From Yes71-27 sp040758635 (GTDB lineage Bacteria > Bacillota > Desulfotomaculia > Desulfotomaculales > Ammonificaceae), in contig JBFLVI010000031.1 of the NCBI GenBank assembly GCA_040758635.1, positions 1 to 30,318 on the forward strand: a stretch of DNA of 30,318 bases, read 5' to 3'. Position 1 is the first letter of the stretch. The number at the start of each line of letters is the position of its first letter. The notes under the pieces were generated by a model. That model ran no database searches, was not told the DNA's origin, and was given only the letters and a program-made list of their open reading frames with translations. This document shows positions 22,807 through 29,847 of the stretch, piece after piece. Both the position numbers and the translations under genes were made by a program.

Positions 22807-23205
22807 CTACCAGATGTAGCAGATAACTTCCCCGCCAAGCTTCATCTTTCGCGCCTGCTTGTCGGTCATGATCCCTTTCGAAGTCGAAAGTATCGCCACA
22901 CCAAGGCCGCCGAGCACCCGCGGCACCTGGTCCTTTCGGGCGTAAACCCGGAGGCCCGGCTTTGAAATTCGCTTCAATCCGGTGATCACCCGTTCCCGGT
23001 TCGCACCGTACTTCAGGTAAATCCGGATGATGCCCTGCTTCCCGTCCTCGATGAGTTCGTAATCCTTAATGAACCCCTCTTCCTTCAGGATCTGCGCCAG
23101 GGCAACCTTCATTTTGGAAGCCGGGATTTCCGCCGTGCTGTGGTAGACCATGTTCGCATTCCTGATCCGTGTTAGAAAATCCGCAATCGGGTCGGTCATA
23201 ACCAT
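22807..23205 (-). CDS. rpsH: 30S ribosomal protein S8
   Basis: 132 residues from the ATG at 23205 (MVMTDPIADFLTRIRNAN). GGAGG lies 11 nt upstream. The second ATG two codons on is also possible. ILSTSKGIMTDKQARKMKLGGE is the conserved C-terminal part. It is a primary 16S rRNA binder and, in E. coli, the repressor of the spc operon. The upstream open frame overlaps rpsN and was excluded. Confidence 0.96.
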   Translation of the reverse strand: MVMTDPIADFLTRIRNANMVYHSTAEIPASKMKVALAQILKEEGFIKDYELIEDGKQGIIRIYLKYGANRERVITGLKRISKPGLRVYARKDQVPRVLGGLGVAILSTSKGIMTDKQARKMKLGGEVICYIW

Positions 23206-23225
23206 GCCGCACCGTACCTCCTTCC

Positions 23226-23411
23226 TTACCAACTTGCCTTGCGAATCCCGGGAACCTCGCCCCGGTAGCAAAGCATCCGGAAGCAAAGCCGGCAAACGCC
23301 GAATTTTCGCATGTAAGCCCGAGGACGACCGCACAGCTTGCACCGGTTGTAGGCCCGGACCTTGAACTTCGGAGGCCGCTGGGCCTTGGCAATCAGCGAC
23401 TTTTTAGCCAT
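23226..23411 (-). CDS. rpsN: 30S ribosomal protein S14, zinc-binding type (S14p/S29e)
   Basis: 61 residues with two CxxC pairs, RCKLCGRPRAY and GVCRLCFRMLCYRGEVPG, the short zinc form often named rpsZ or rpsN1. GGAGGTACA precedes the ATG. It lies 21 nt after rplE. Confidence 0.97.
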   Translation of the reverse strand: MAKKSLIAKAQRPPKFKVRAYNRCKLCGRPRAYMRKFGVCRLCFRMLCYRGEVPGIRKASW

Positions 23412-23432
23412 TGTACCTCCCCCATAGTCTCT

Positions 23433-23975
23433 TTACGACGCCCGGAAGGGCATCCCTAAAAGTCTCAGCAACTCCCTGGCTTCTTCGTCACTCTTCGCCG
23501 TCGTCACCAGGGTGATGTTCATCCCCCGTACTTTGTCCACTTTATCGTAATCGATCTCCGGGAAAATGATTTGTTCCTTCAAACCCAGGGTGTAGCTGCC
23601 CCGCCCGTCAAACGACTTGGGAGAAACACCCCGGAAATCACGCACCCGCGGCAGGACGACGTTGATGAGCTTATCCACAAAGTCATACATCCGCTGTCCC
23701 CGCAGGGTGACCTTGGCACCGATCTGCATTCCGGCCCGGAGCTTGAAGGCGGCGATCGACTTCTTGGCCCGCGTCACCACGGGCTTTTGGCCGGTGATCG
23801 TCTTGAGATCCTCCACCGCTGCATCGATCACCTTCGGGTTTTGCACGGCTTCACCCAACCCGATGTTGATCGTGACCTTCTTCAGCTTGGGAACCTGCAT
23901 CACGTTCTTGTAACCGAACTCCTTCATTAGTGCCGGCACAACTTCCTGCTGGTATTTTTCCTTCAGACGCGACAC
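23433..23975 (-). CDS. rplE: 50S ribosomal protein L5
   Basis: 180 residues from the GTG at 23975 (VSRLKEKYQQEVVPALMKEF), which matches the family's usual start and length. The longer frame to 24020 would overlap rplX. VPKLKKVTINIGLGEAVQNP, the central TLRGQRMYDFVDKLINVVLP and the C-terminal MNITLVTTAKSDEEARELL are diagnostic. It binds 5S rRNA. Confidence 0.96.
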   Translation of the reverse strand: MSRLKEKYQQEVVPALMKEFGYKNVMQVPKLKKVTINIGLGEAVQNPKVIDAAVEDLKTITGQKPVVTRAKKSIAAFKLRAGMQIGAKVTLRGQRMYDFVDKLINVVLPRVRDFRGVSPKSFDGRGSYTLGLKEQIIFPEIDYDKVDKVRGMNITLVTTAKSDEEARELLRLLGMPFRAS

Positions 23976-24000
23976 GTTTAACTCTGCCTCCTCCCGCCGC

Positions 24001-24321
24001 TCAGCTGACGATTTCGCCACACTTCTTGCAGAAGCGGACCTTGGTGCCGTCTTCCAGGAGACGCCGCCCGACTCGGGTTGGTTTGTGGCACTTTTCGCAC
24101 ACCAGCATTACGTTGGAAGCATGAATCGGTGCTTCCTTCTCGATAATCCCCCCTTGGGGAAGCTGCCGTGTCGGACGCGAGTGGCGCTTTACGATGTTCA
24201 CCTTCTCCACGACCAGCCGCTGCGTCTCCGGGAAAACCGTTATAACCTTGCCCTTTTTCCCGGCGTCTTTTCCCCTGATTACCAGGACCGTATCTCCTTT
24301 TTTCACGTGAACCTTGGGCAT
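24001..24321 (-). CDS. rplX: 50S ribosomal protein L24
   Basis: 106 residues: a KOW motif (KKGDTVLVIRGKDAGKKGKV), GGIIEKEAPIHASNVMLVC and a C-terminal CEKCHKPTRVGRR...RFCKKCGE zinc-ribbon-like tail. L24 starts 50S assembly. ATG with GGGGGG upstream, 30 nt after rplN. Confidence 0.96.
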   Translation of the reverse strand: MPKVHVKKGDTVLVIRGKDAGKKGKVITVFPETQRLVVEKVNIVKRHSRPTRQLPQGGIIEKEAPIHASNVMLVCEKCHKPTRVGRRLLEDGTKVRFCKKCGEIVS

Positions 24322-24351
24322 AACCAGAAAAACCCCCCGAACCCGCCACGT

Positions 24352-24720
24352 TTACAGAACCTCCGGGGCAAGCGAGACGATCTTCATGAAGTCCCGCTCG
24401 CGCAGTTCCCGGGCGACCGGCCCGAAGATCCGTGTTCCGCGCGGGCTTTTGTCGTCTTTAATGATCACCGCCGCGTTTTCGTCAAACTTGATGTAAGAAC
24501 CGTCCGGACGCCGCATCTCCTTCTTCGTCCGTACGACAACCGCTTTCACCACATCGCCTTTTTTTACGACGCCCCCTGGCGAGGCCTCCTTGACCGAGCA
24601 GACGATAACGTCTCCCACGCCGGCATACCGCCGGAAAGGGCTCCCCAGGATTCGGATGCACATCAACTTCTTGGCGCCGGTATTGTCTGCTACATTGAGC
24701 ATCGTGTGAACCTGTACCAT
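24352..24720 (-). CDS. rplN: 50S ribosomal protein L14
   Basis: 122 residues, exact family length. MVQVHTMLNVADNTGAKKLM, GDVVKAVVVRTKKEMRRPDG and RIFGPVARELRERDFMKIVS are diagnostic. It forms intersubunit bridges with 16S rRNA. Conventional first gene of the spc operon; 54 nt after rpsQ. Confidence 0.97.
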   Translation of the reverse strand: MVQVHTMLNVADNTGAKKLMCIRILGSPFRRYAGVGDVIVCSVKEASPGGVVKKGDVVKAVVVRTKKEMRRPDGSYIKFDENAAVIIKDDKSPRGTRIFGPVARELRERDFMKIVSLAPEVL

Positions 24721-24774
24721 CTAAACTCCCTCCATCAAGAGGTCAAATATCGGGGTACTGCCGGAATTAAAGCT

Positions 24775-25065
24775 TTATTCTTCTTCCGGGGCCGCAGGAG
24801 CATCTTCGAAGCGCTTACCGCGCTCAATGATTTCCACCACCCGCCAGCGCTTGTCTTTGGAAAGCGGCCTTGTTTCCATAATCCTGACCTTATCCCCGAT
24901 ACGACAGGTATTCTCGGCATCGTGCGCCTTGACCTTCCTGCTCCGTCTGATGGTCCGCTGGTAAAAGGGGTGCCGCACCAGGGTCATTATCTCCACCACA
25001 ACGGTTTTGTCCATCTTGTCACTGACCACGCGCCCTACGCGCACCTTGCGGAGCCCTCGCTCCAT
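24775..25065 (-). CDS. rpsQ: 30S ribosomal protein S17
   Basis: 96 residues, with the S17 OB-fold VRVGRVVSDKMDKTVVVEIM, YQRTIRRSRKVKAHDAEN and GDKVRIMETRPLSKDKRWRV, and an acidic C-terminal tail (APAAPEEE). AAGGAGGAGG lies upstream of the ATG. A 205-nt gap, rather than the usual few bases, separates it from rpmC. Confidence 0.97.
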   Translation of the reverse strand: MERGLRKVRVGRVVSDKMDKTVVVEIMTLVRHPFYQRTIRRSRKVKAHDAENTCRIGDKVRIMETRPLSKDKRWRVVEIIERGKRFEDAPAAPEEE

Positions 25066-25270
25066 TTGGCCAACCTCCTCCTTAAAGAACCGTCCGGGCG
25101 AAACCGCGCCCGCCGTCTTTCGGACGCCGGGGCAGGCAGCGCCGGTCGGGAAATGCCCCCCGACAAGTTTATCCGGCCCGCAACTGCCCGGGTGGTTCGG
25201 AAATTTACACGAACCAGGCCCGAATACGGCTCCAACCCGTTTAAAAGCTTAAACGTATATCAGTCACCCT
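25066..25270 (-). promoter_or_regulatory. Long palindrome-rich spacer between rpmC and rpsQ
   Basis: No gene is seen. Near the rpmC end is a perfect inverted repeat CGTTTAA-AAGC-TTAAACG (25238-25255). Near rpsQ is a nested hairpin with outer GTCCG/CGGAC and inner GGGCG/CGCCC (25092-25125). Either could act in attenuation, processing or transcript stability at the S10/spc boundary. No convincing T-run or promoter is present. Confidence 0.4.
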
Positions 25271-25483
25271 TTAAGCCTGCTGGATACCCAGTTCCCTTTC
25301 CCGCAAGATCGTCTTCAACCGGGCGATCCGGCGTTTCACTTCCTTGATCTTCATCGGGTTATTGAGCTGTCCGGTCGCCAGTTGAAACCGCAGCCGGAAC
25401 AACTCCTCCTTGGAATCGGCAATCTTCCGCGCCAACTCCTCATTGGTCAACTCCCTGATTTCCTTAGCCTTCACAGGCGTCAC
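25271..25483 (-). CDS. rpmC: 50S ribosomal protein L29
   Basis: 70 residues: KAKEIRELTNEELARKIADS, KEELFRLRFQLATGQLNNPM and IKEVKRRIARLKTILRERE. It sits by the polypeptide exit tunnel. The GTG at 25483 is best placed after GAGG, overlapping rplP by 20 nt and implying coupling. A GTG three codons on is the alternative. Confidence 0.96.
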   Translation of the reverse strand: MTPVKAKEIRELTNEELARKIADSKEELFRLRFQLATGQLNNPMKIKEVKRRIARLKTILRERELGIQQA

Positions 25484-25895
25484 CCGCTTCCTCGCGCTTC
25501 ACAAATTTGGTTTTCAGCGGCAGCTTGTGGGCTGCCAGGCGCATCGCCTCACGGGCTATATCCTCCGGGATCCCACCGATCTCGAAGAGAATCCTTCCGG
25601 GTTTTACCACCGCCACCCAGTATTCCGGCGAACCTTTGCCGCTGCCCATACGCGTCTCGGCCGGCTTTGCCGTCACCGGTTTGTCAGGGAAAATCCTGAT
25701 CCAGACCTTTCCTCCCCGCCGGACGTGGCGCGTCATCGCGATCCGGGCCGCCTCAATCTGCCGTGCCGTCACCCAGGCAGGCTCTAAGGCTTGAAGACCA
25801 TAATCACCGAAATGCACCGTCGTTCCACCCTTGGCCTTGCCGGTCATCCGCCCCCGGTGTTGTTTTCTGAACTTGACCCTTTTCGGCTGCAGCAT
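25464..25895 (-). CDS. rplP: 50S ribosomal protein L16
   Basis: 143 residues: MLQPKRVKFRKQHRGRMTGK, GDYGLQALEPAWVTARQIEA, RIFPDKPVTAKPAETRMGSG and the KGSPEYWVAVVKPGRI core. It helps position A-site tRNA. Only 5 nt after rpsC. The C-terminus is slightly extended (KREEAGDACEG), and that tail provides the ribosome site of rpmC. Confidence 0.97.
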   Translation of the reverse strand: MLQPKRVKFRKQHRGRMTGKAKGGTTVHFGDYGLQALEPAWVTARQIEAARIAMTRHVRRGGKVWIRIFPDKPVTAKPAETRMGSGKGSPEYWVAVVKPGRILFEIGGIPEDIAREAMRLAAHKLPLKTKFVKREEAGDACEG

Positions 25896-25900
25896 CTCTT

Positions 25901-26554
25901 TTACCTCCCTGAGCCTGAAGTCCGTTCCGGCAGGACCTCACCCTTGTAAATCCAGACCTTAACGCCGATTTTACCGTAGGTGGTGTTGGCTTCGGCAAAA
26001 CCGTAATCGATGTCCGCGCGCAGCGTGTGCAGCGGAACCTTGCCCTCGCTGTACCACTCCGTACGGGCGATTTCCGCCCCGGCCAGCCGGCCGCTCACCG
26101 CCACCTTAATCCCTTTCGCACCCATCCGGATCGCGCGGGAAACCACCTGCCTCATCGCCCGGCGGAAGGCAACCCGCCGCTCAAGCTGCGACGCCACGTT
26201 CTCCGCCGTCAACTGCGCGTTCAGTTCCGGCACCTTTATCTCCGCGATGTTGACGCTGATCTGTTTTCCGGTCAATCGCTCCAGTTCTTTCCGGAGCTGT
26301 TCCACCTCGGCACCGCCGCGCCCGATAACGATCCCCGGCCGGGCGGTGTGGATGGTAATCTTTATCCGGTTAGCCGTCCGTTCGATCTGAATACTGGCCA
26401 CACCCGCCTGATAAAGCTTCTTCTTGATGTAGTTGCGGATCTTGACGTCTTCCAGGAGCAGCGCAGAAAACTGCTTCTTGTCCGCAAACCACTTCGAATT
26501 CCAGTCGCGGTTTATGCCAAGTCTCAACGCCCGCGGATCAACCTTTTGCCCCAT
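25901..26554 (-). CDS. rpsC: 30S ribosomal protein S3
   Basis: 217 residues: MGQKVDPRALRLGINRDWNS, a KH domain (RPGIVIGRGGAEVEQLRKEL) and the C-terminal GAKGIKVAVSGRLAGAEIAR ... EGKVPLHTLRADIDYG. It lies at the mRNA entry channel. The ATG starts one base after the rplV stop, with GGAAGGAGGGG inside the end of rplV. Confidence 0.97.
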   Translation of the reverse strand: MGQKVDPRALRLGINRDWNSKWFADKKQFSALLLEDVKIRNYIKKKLYQAGVASIQIERTANRIKITIHTARPGIVIGRGGAEVEQLRKELERLTGKQISVNIAEIKVPELNAQLTAENVASQLERRVAFRRAMRQVVSRAIRMGAKGIKVAVSGRLAGAEIARTEWYSEGKVPLHTLRADIDYGFAEANTTYGKIGVKVWIYKGEVLPERTSGSGR

Positions 26555-26555
26555 C

Positions 26556-26909
26556 TCACCCCTCCTTCCTCTCGCCTACCACTACCGTGATGTGGCTGGT
26601 ACGGCGGCGGATGATATTCGCCCGCCCGTAGGCCCGCGCCCGGTAACGCTTGAGCGTTGGGCCCTGGTCCACGTAGGCCCGCAGGACGACCAGTTCGTTC
26701 GCGATTAAATCGTAGTTATGTTCCGCGTTGGCCACCGCCGAACGGACCACTTTTTCCACCATTCTTGCTCCCTTTTGGGGGATAAAGCGAAGGATACTCA
26801 ACGCCTCGCCGACCCTCTTGCCCCGGATCAGGTCAACCACCTGCCGGGCCTTCCGCGGCGGGACCCGCAAATACTTCGCCGTCGCCTTTGCCTCTCTGAC
26901 TTCCGACAT
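26556..26909 (-). CDS. rplV: 50S ribosomal protein L22
   Basis: 117 residues: AKYLRVPPRKARQVVDLIRG, VEKVVRSAVANAEHNYDL and the exit-tunnel hairpin region GPTLKRYRARAYGRANIIRR with RTSHITVVV. ATG preceded by GGGGGAATTGAT, 11 nt after rpsS. Confidence 0.97.
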   Translation of the reverse strand: MSEVREAKATAKYLRVPPRKARQVVDLIRGKRVGEALSILRFIPQKGARMVEKVVRSAVANAEHNYDLIANELVVLRAYVDQGPTLKRYRARAYGRANIIRRRTSHITVVVGERKEG

Positions 26910-26920
26910 ATCAATTCCCC

Positions 26921-27205
26921 CTACTTCAGCGCCGTAGAGCGCTCGGTGTGCGCCCCGTGCCCCCTGAAAGTGCGTGTGGGCGCAAACTCTCCCAGCTTGT
27001 GACCGACCATCTCCTCGGTAATGTAAACCGGCACGTGCTTGCGTCCGTCATAGACGGCAATAGTATGCCCGATCATCTGGGGAAAAATGGTGGAACGCCG
27101 CGACCATGTTTTTACCACCCGCTTCCCCCCGGTGGCGTTCATTTCTTCAATTTTTTTCAAAAGTTTCGGGTCACAATAAGGTCCCTTCTTGAGGGAACGT
27201 CCCAT
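26921..27205 (-). CDS. rpsS: 30S ribosomal protein S19
   Basis: 94 residues from the ATG at 27205 (MGRSLKKGPYCDPKLLKKIE), with AAGGGGG seven nt upstream. Two in-frame codons before it (TTG, GTG) are possible but not conserved. WSRRSTIFPQMIGHTIAVYD and KLGEFAPTRTFRGHGAH are diagnostic. Confidence 0.97.
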   Translation of the reverse strand: MGRSLKKGPYCDPKLLKKIEEMNATGGKRVVKTWSRRSTIFPQMIGHTIAVYDGRKHVPVYITEEMVGHKLGEFAPTRTFRGHGAHTERSTALK

Positions 27206-27219
27206 CACCAATCCCCCTT

Positions 27220-28044
27220 TTATTTGCGTCGCTTCAAAATCAGCCGGTCGCTCGGCTTTCGCTTGCGGGTACGCACTCCCAAAGCCGGTTTCCCCCAGGG
27301 TGTCACGGGAGTCTTCCGGCCGATGGGCGACTTGCCCTCGCCGCCGCCGTGCGGGTGGTCAACCGGGTTCATCACCACGCCCCGGACCGTCGGCCGGATA
27401 CCCATCCAGCGCGCCCGCCCGGCTTTACCAATGCTAATGTTTTCGTGTTCCTCGTTTCCGACCTGCCCGATGGTGGCCCGGCAGTCCAGGTGGATCAACC
27501 GCACTTCGCCGGAAGGCATCCGGATATGGGCATAGTCGCCTTCCTTCGCCATCAACTGCGCTGACGCGCCCGCGGAACGCACCAGTTTCCCGCCTTCACC
27601 GGGGTTCAGCTCCAGGTTGTGCACCGTGGTGCCAACCGGGATGTTCCTGAGCGGCAGCGCGTTGCCGACCTTAATGTCGGCTTCCGGGCCGGAAACAACC
27701 ACCTGGCCGACCTTCAGACCCGCAGGAGCAATGATGTACCGCTTTTCGCCGTCCCGGTAGTGAAGGAGGGCAATCCGCGCCGAGCGATTGGGGTCGTACT
27801 CGATCGTGGCCACCTTCGCCGGAACACCGTCCTTGTCCCGCTTAAAGTCGATTACCCGGTAGTGGCGCTTGTGCCCACCGCCCCGGTGCCGCACGGTGAT
27901 CCGGCCCTGCCGGTTCCGGCCGCCGCTTTTCTTGAGCGGTTTCAAGAACGAGCGTTCAGGTTCCGTCGCGGTGATTTCTTCGAAGGTTGCCCCGCTCACA
28001 AAACGCCTTCCCGGTGATGTTGGTTTGTATTTTTTTACCGGCAC
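27220..28044 (-). CDS. rplB: 50S ribosomal protein L2
   Basis: 274 residues. KYKPTSPGRRFVSG starts the protein. GRITVRHRGGGHKRHYRVID, ARIALLHYRDGEKRYIIAPA and the catalytic-centre stretch MNPVDHPHGGGEGKSPIGRK with the conserved His are all present. It is needed for peptidyl transferase and subunit joining. GTG start with AAAGGAGGG upstream, 21 nt after rplW. Confidence 0.98.
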   Translation of the reverse strand: MPVKKYKPTSPGRRFVSGATFEEITATEPERSFLKPLKKSGGRNRQGRITVRHRGGGHKRHYRVIDFKRDKDGVPAKVATIEYDPNRSARIALLHYRDGEKRYIIAPAGLKVGQVVVSGPEADIKVGNALPLRNIPVGTTVHNLELNPGEGGKLVRSAGASAQLMAKEGDYAHIRMPSGEVRLIHLDCRATIGQVGNEEHENISIGKAGRARWMGIRPTVRGVVMNPVDHPHGGGEGKSPIGRKTPVTPWGKPALGVRTRKRKPSDRLILKRRK

Positions 28045-28065
28045 CTGAAACCCTCCTTTCTACGG

Positions 28066-28353
28066 TTACAGTCCTTCAAAAATCTCAATCTTGTCCTCGG
28101 GGCGCAGCGTAACGATCGCCTTCTTGATGTTGGGCGTCTTACCCACCGCACGCCGGACCCGTTTGGTTTTCCCTTTGACCCACATCGTGTTTACTTTCAG
28201 AACCTTGACTTTAAAAATGCTCTCCACCGCTTTTTTGATGTCGCTTTTGGTCGCCCGCGGGTCCACGATAAAGGTGTACTTGTTTTCCGACAAAAGCGCC
28301 ATGCTCTTTTCCGTGACCACCGGGCGCCGGAGAACGTCGTGCAGGTCCTTCAC
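28066..28353 (-). CDS. rplW: 50S ribosomal protein L23
   Basis: 95 residues: DVLRRPVVTEKSMALLSENK, YTFIVDPRATKSDIKKAVES, IFKVKVLKVNTMWVKGKTKR. It is the exit-tunnel docking site for trigger factor and SRP. The GTG overlaps the rplD stop (GTGA), with GGAGGAGG upstream. Confidence 0.97.
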   Translation of the reverse strand: MKDLHDVLRRPVVTEKSMALLSENKYTFIVDPRATKSDIKKAVESIFKVKVLKVNTMWVKGKTKRVRRAVGKTPNIKKAIVTLRPEDKIEIFEGL

Positions 28354-28973
28354 TGTAATACCTCCTCCACCCGCGCCAGCGCCGCCCTTGTAATAAGGAG
28401 CTTTGGGTAGCGCAAGAGGTCGTAAAGATTCAGGTTTTCCACCGGGAGAAACTTTACCCCCCGGATGTTGGCCACGGCAGACTTTAACACGGGATCCGGC
28501 TCCGCCGCCACCAGCAACGCACCGCTCTCCGCTTCGAAACGGGACAGGATACGCAGGGCCTCTTTGGTTTTCGGTTCGGGCAGGTGCAGCTCGTCAAGCA
28601 CCACGACGTTGCCCTCCCGCACCTTATCCGCCAGGGCCGCCTTCAGCGCCAGACGCCGGACTTTTCGCGGCACTCTGTAACCGTAGTCCCGCGGGTGCGG
28701 CCCAAAAACGATCCCCCCGCCGCGCCAGATCGGCGAACGGATGCTGCCGTGACGGGCACGTCCGGTGCCTTTCTGCCGCCAGGGTTTGCGCCCGCCGCCG
28801 GCAACCTCGGCCCGGGTCTTCGTATCGTGCGTGCCCCGCCGGCGGTTGGCCAACTGCATCACCACCACCTCGTGGACCACGGCAGGTTGCGGCTCCACGC
28901 CGAAAATATCCTCCCGCAGCTCAACCTCCCCCACGGGGGTGCCTTCCGTGTTGTATATGCTAACCTTGGGCAA
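28350..28973 (-). CDS. rplD: 50S ribosomal protein L4
   Basis: 207 residues from the TTG at 28973 (MPKVSIYNTEGTPVGEVEL), which matches the family N-terminus and lies eight nt after AAGGAGG. The ATG two codons earlier is only two nt from that site. RRGTHDTKTRAEVAGGGRKP, KGTGRARHGSIRSPIWRGGG and VVVLDELHLPEPKTKEALRI are diagnostic. In E. coli L4 represses its own operon. A 241-nt spacer separates it from rplC. Confidence 0.96.
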   Translation of the reverse strand: MPKVSIYNTEGTPVGEVELREDIFGVEPQPAVVHEVVVMQLANRRRGTHDTKTRAEVAGGGRKPWRQKGTGRARHGSIRSPIWRGGGIVFGPHPRDYGYRVPRKVRRLALKAALADKVREGNVVVLDELHLPEPKTKEALRILSRFEAESGALLVAAEPDPVLKSAVANIRGVKFLPVENLNLYDLLRYPKLLITRAALARVEEVLQ

Positions 28974-29214
28974 GCCCATCTCCTCCTTGTACGGAAGTCA
29001 GAAACCGGAAGTCAGAAGCCGGAAGGGGAGAACTACACTGCACTCCCCGCGATAATCCTGACCACGATCTTCCATATCCGACCCCCGTTACGCCTGCTTG
29101 TTTCCAAACGCTATTCTGCAATACCAATTTAGCCAGCCCTGTTCGCAATCGTTTTGCAGAATCAGGCTCTTTTAAATCCCCAGCTTCCTAACACCTTTCT
29201 GAAATTCTTTACTT
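28974..29214 (-). other. rplC-rplD spacer with a short tandem repeat
   Basis: 241 nt where most Firmicutes have a few tens at most. At 28993-29025 is a 14-nt tandem repeat (GGAAGTCAGAAACC, GGAAGTCAGAAGCC, then GGAAG) right beside the rplD ribosome site. The rest is not coding in any frame I can support. Confidence 0.55.
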
Positions 29215-29847
29215 CTACTTCACTTCCGTCTTCACGGCTTCTTTGATCATCAGCAGGCCGCCGCGAGGCCCCGGCACCGCGCCCTTCACCATCAGGATGT
29301 TACGCTCCGGGTCCACCTTAACCACTTCCAGGTTCTGCACCGTGACCCGCTCGTTCCCGTAATGTCCCGGGAGGCGCCGGCCCTTAAAAACCCGGGCGGG
29401 CCCTTTCGCCGCCAGGGATCCCGGGCGGCGGTGATACTTGGAACCGTGCCCCATCGGCCCCCGGTGAAAACCGTGCCGCTTGATCCCGCCGGCAAAACCG
29501 CGCCCCTTGCTGACGCCGGTGACGTCAACCTTCTCTCCCGGGGCAAACACGTCCACTTTGATTTCCTGGCCCACAGAATAAATCCCGGCGTCATCCACTC
29601 GGAACTCCCGCAGGTACCGCATAAAGCCCACTCCGGCCCGAGCAAAGTGGCCCCTCAGGGGTTTTGTCACCAGCCGTTCCGGTTTCGTGCCGAACCCTAC
29701 CTGAATGGCCTCGTAGCCGTCTGTTGCTTTCGTTTTGGTCTGGACCACGACGCACGGCCCGGCCTCGATAACCGTTACCGGAACCGCTTCCCCCGTCGGG
29801 GTAAAATACTGCGTCATCCCGAGCTTCTTCCCGAGAATGCCCTTCAC
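29215..29847 (-). CDS. rplC: 50S ribosomal protein L3
   Basis: 210 residues from the GTG at 29847 (VKGILGKKLGMTQYFTPTGE). AGAGGTGG is seven nt upstream; the TTG two codons earlier is too close to it. TGVSKGRGFAGGIKRHGFHR, GPMGHGSKYHRRPGSLA and GHYGNERVTVQNLEVVKVDP are diagnostic. It is near the peptidyl-transferase centre and starts 50S assembly. It is the most upstream ribosomal gene in view. Confidence 0.97.
   Translation of the reverse strand: MKGILGKKLGMTQYFTPTGEAVPVTVIEAGPCVVVQTKTKATDGYEAIQVGFGTKPERLVTKPLRGHFARAGVGFMRYLREFRVDDAGIYSVGQEIKVDVFAPGEKVDVTGVSKGRGFAGGIKRHGFHRGPMGHGSKYHRRPGSLAAKGPARVFKGRRLPGHYGNERVTVQNLEVVKVDPERNILMVKGAVPGPRGGLLMIKEAVKTEVK

Noticed and set aside
24085..25347. 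A 420-codon open frame on the plus strand opposite rplX, rplN and rpsQ
   Set aside because: It crosses several conserved ribosomal genes and spacers; a shadow frame.
28993..29025. Possible CRISPR array
   Set aside because: The units are 14 nt, directly adjacent and without spacers, and no cas genes are nearby.
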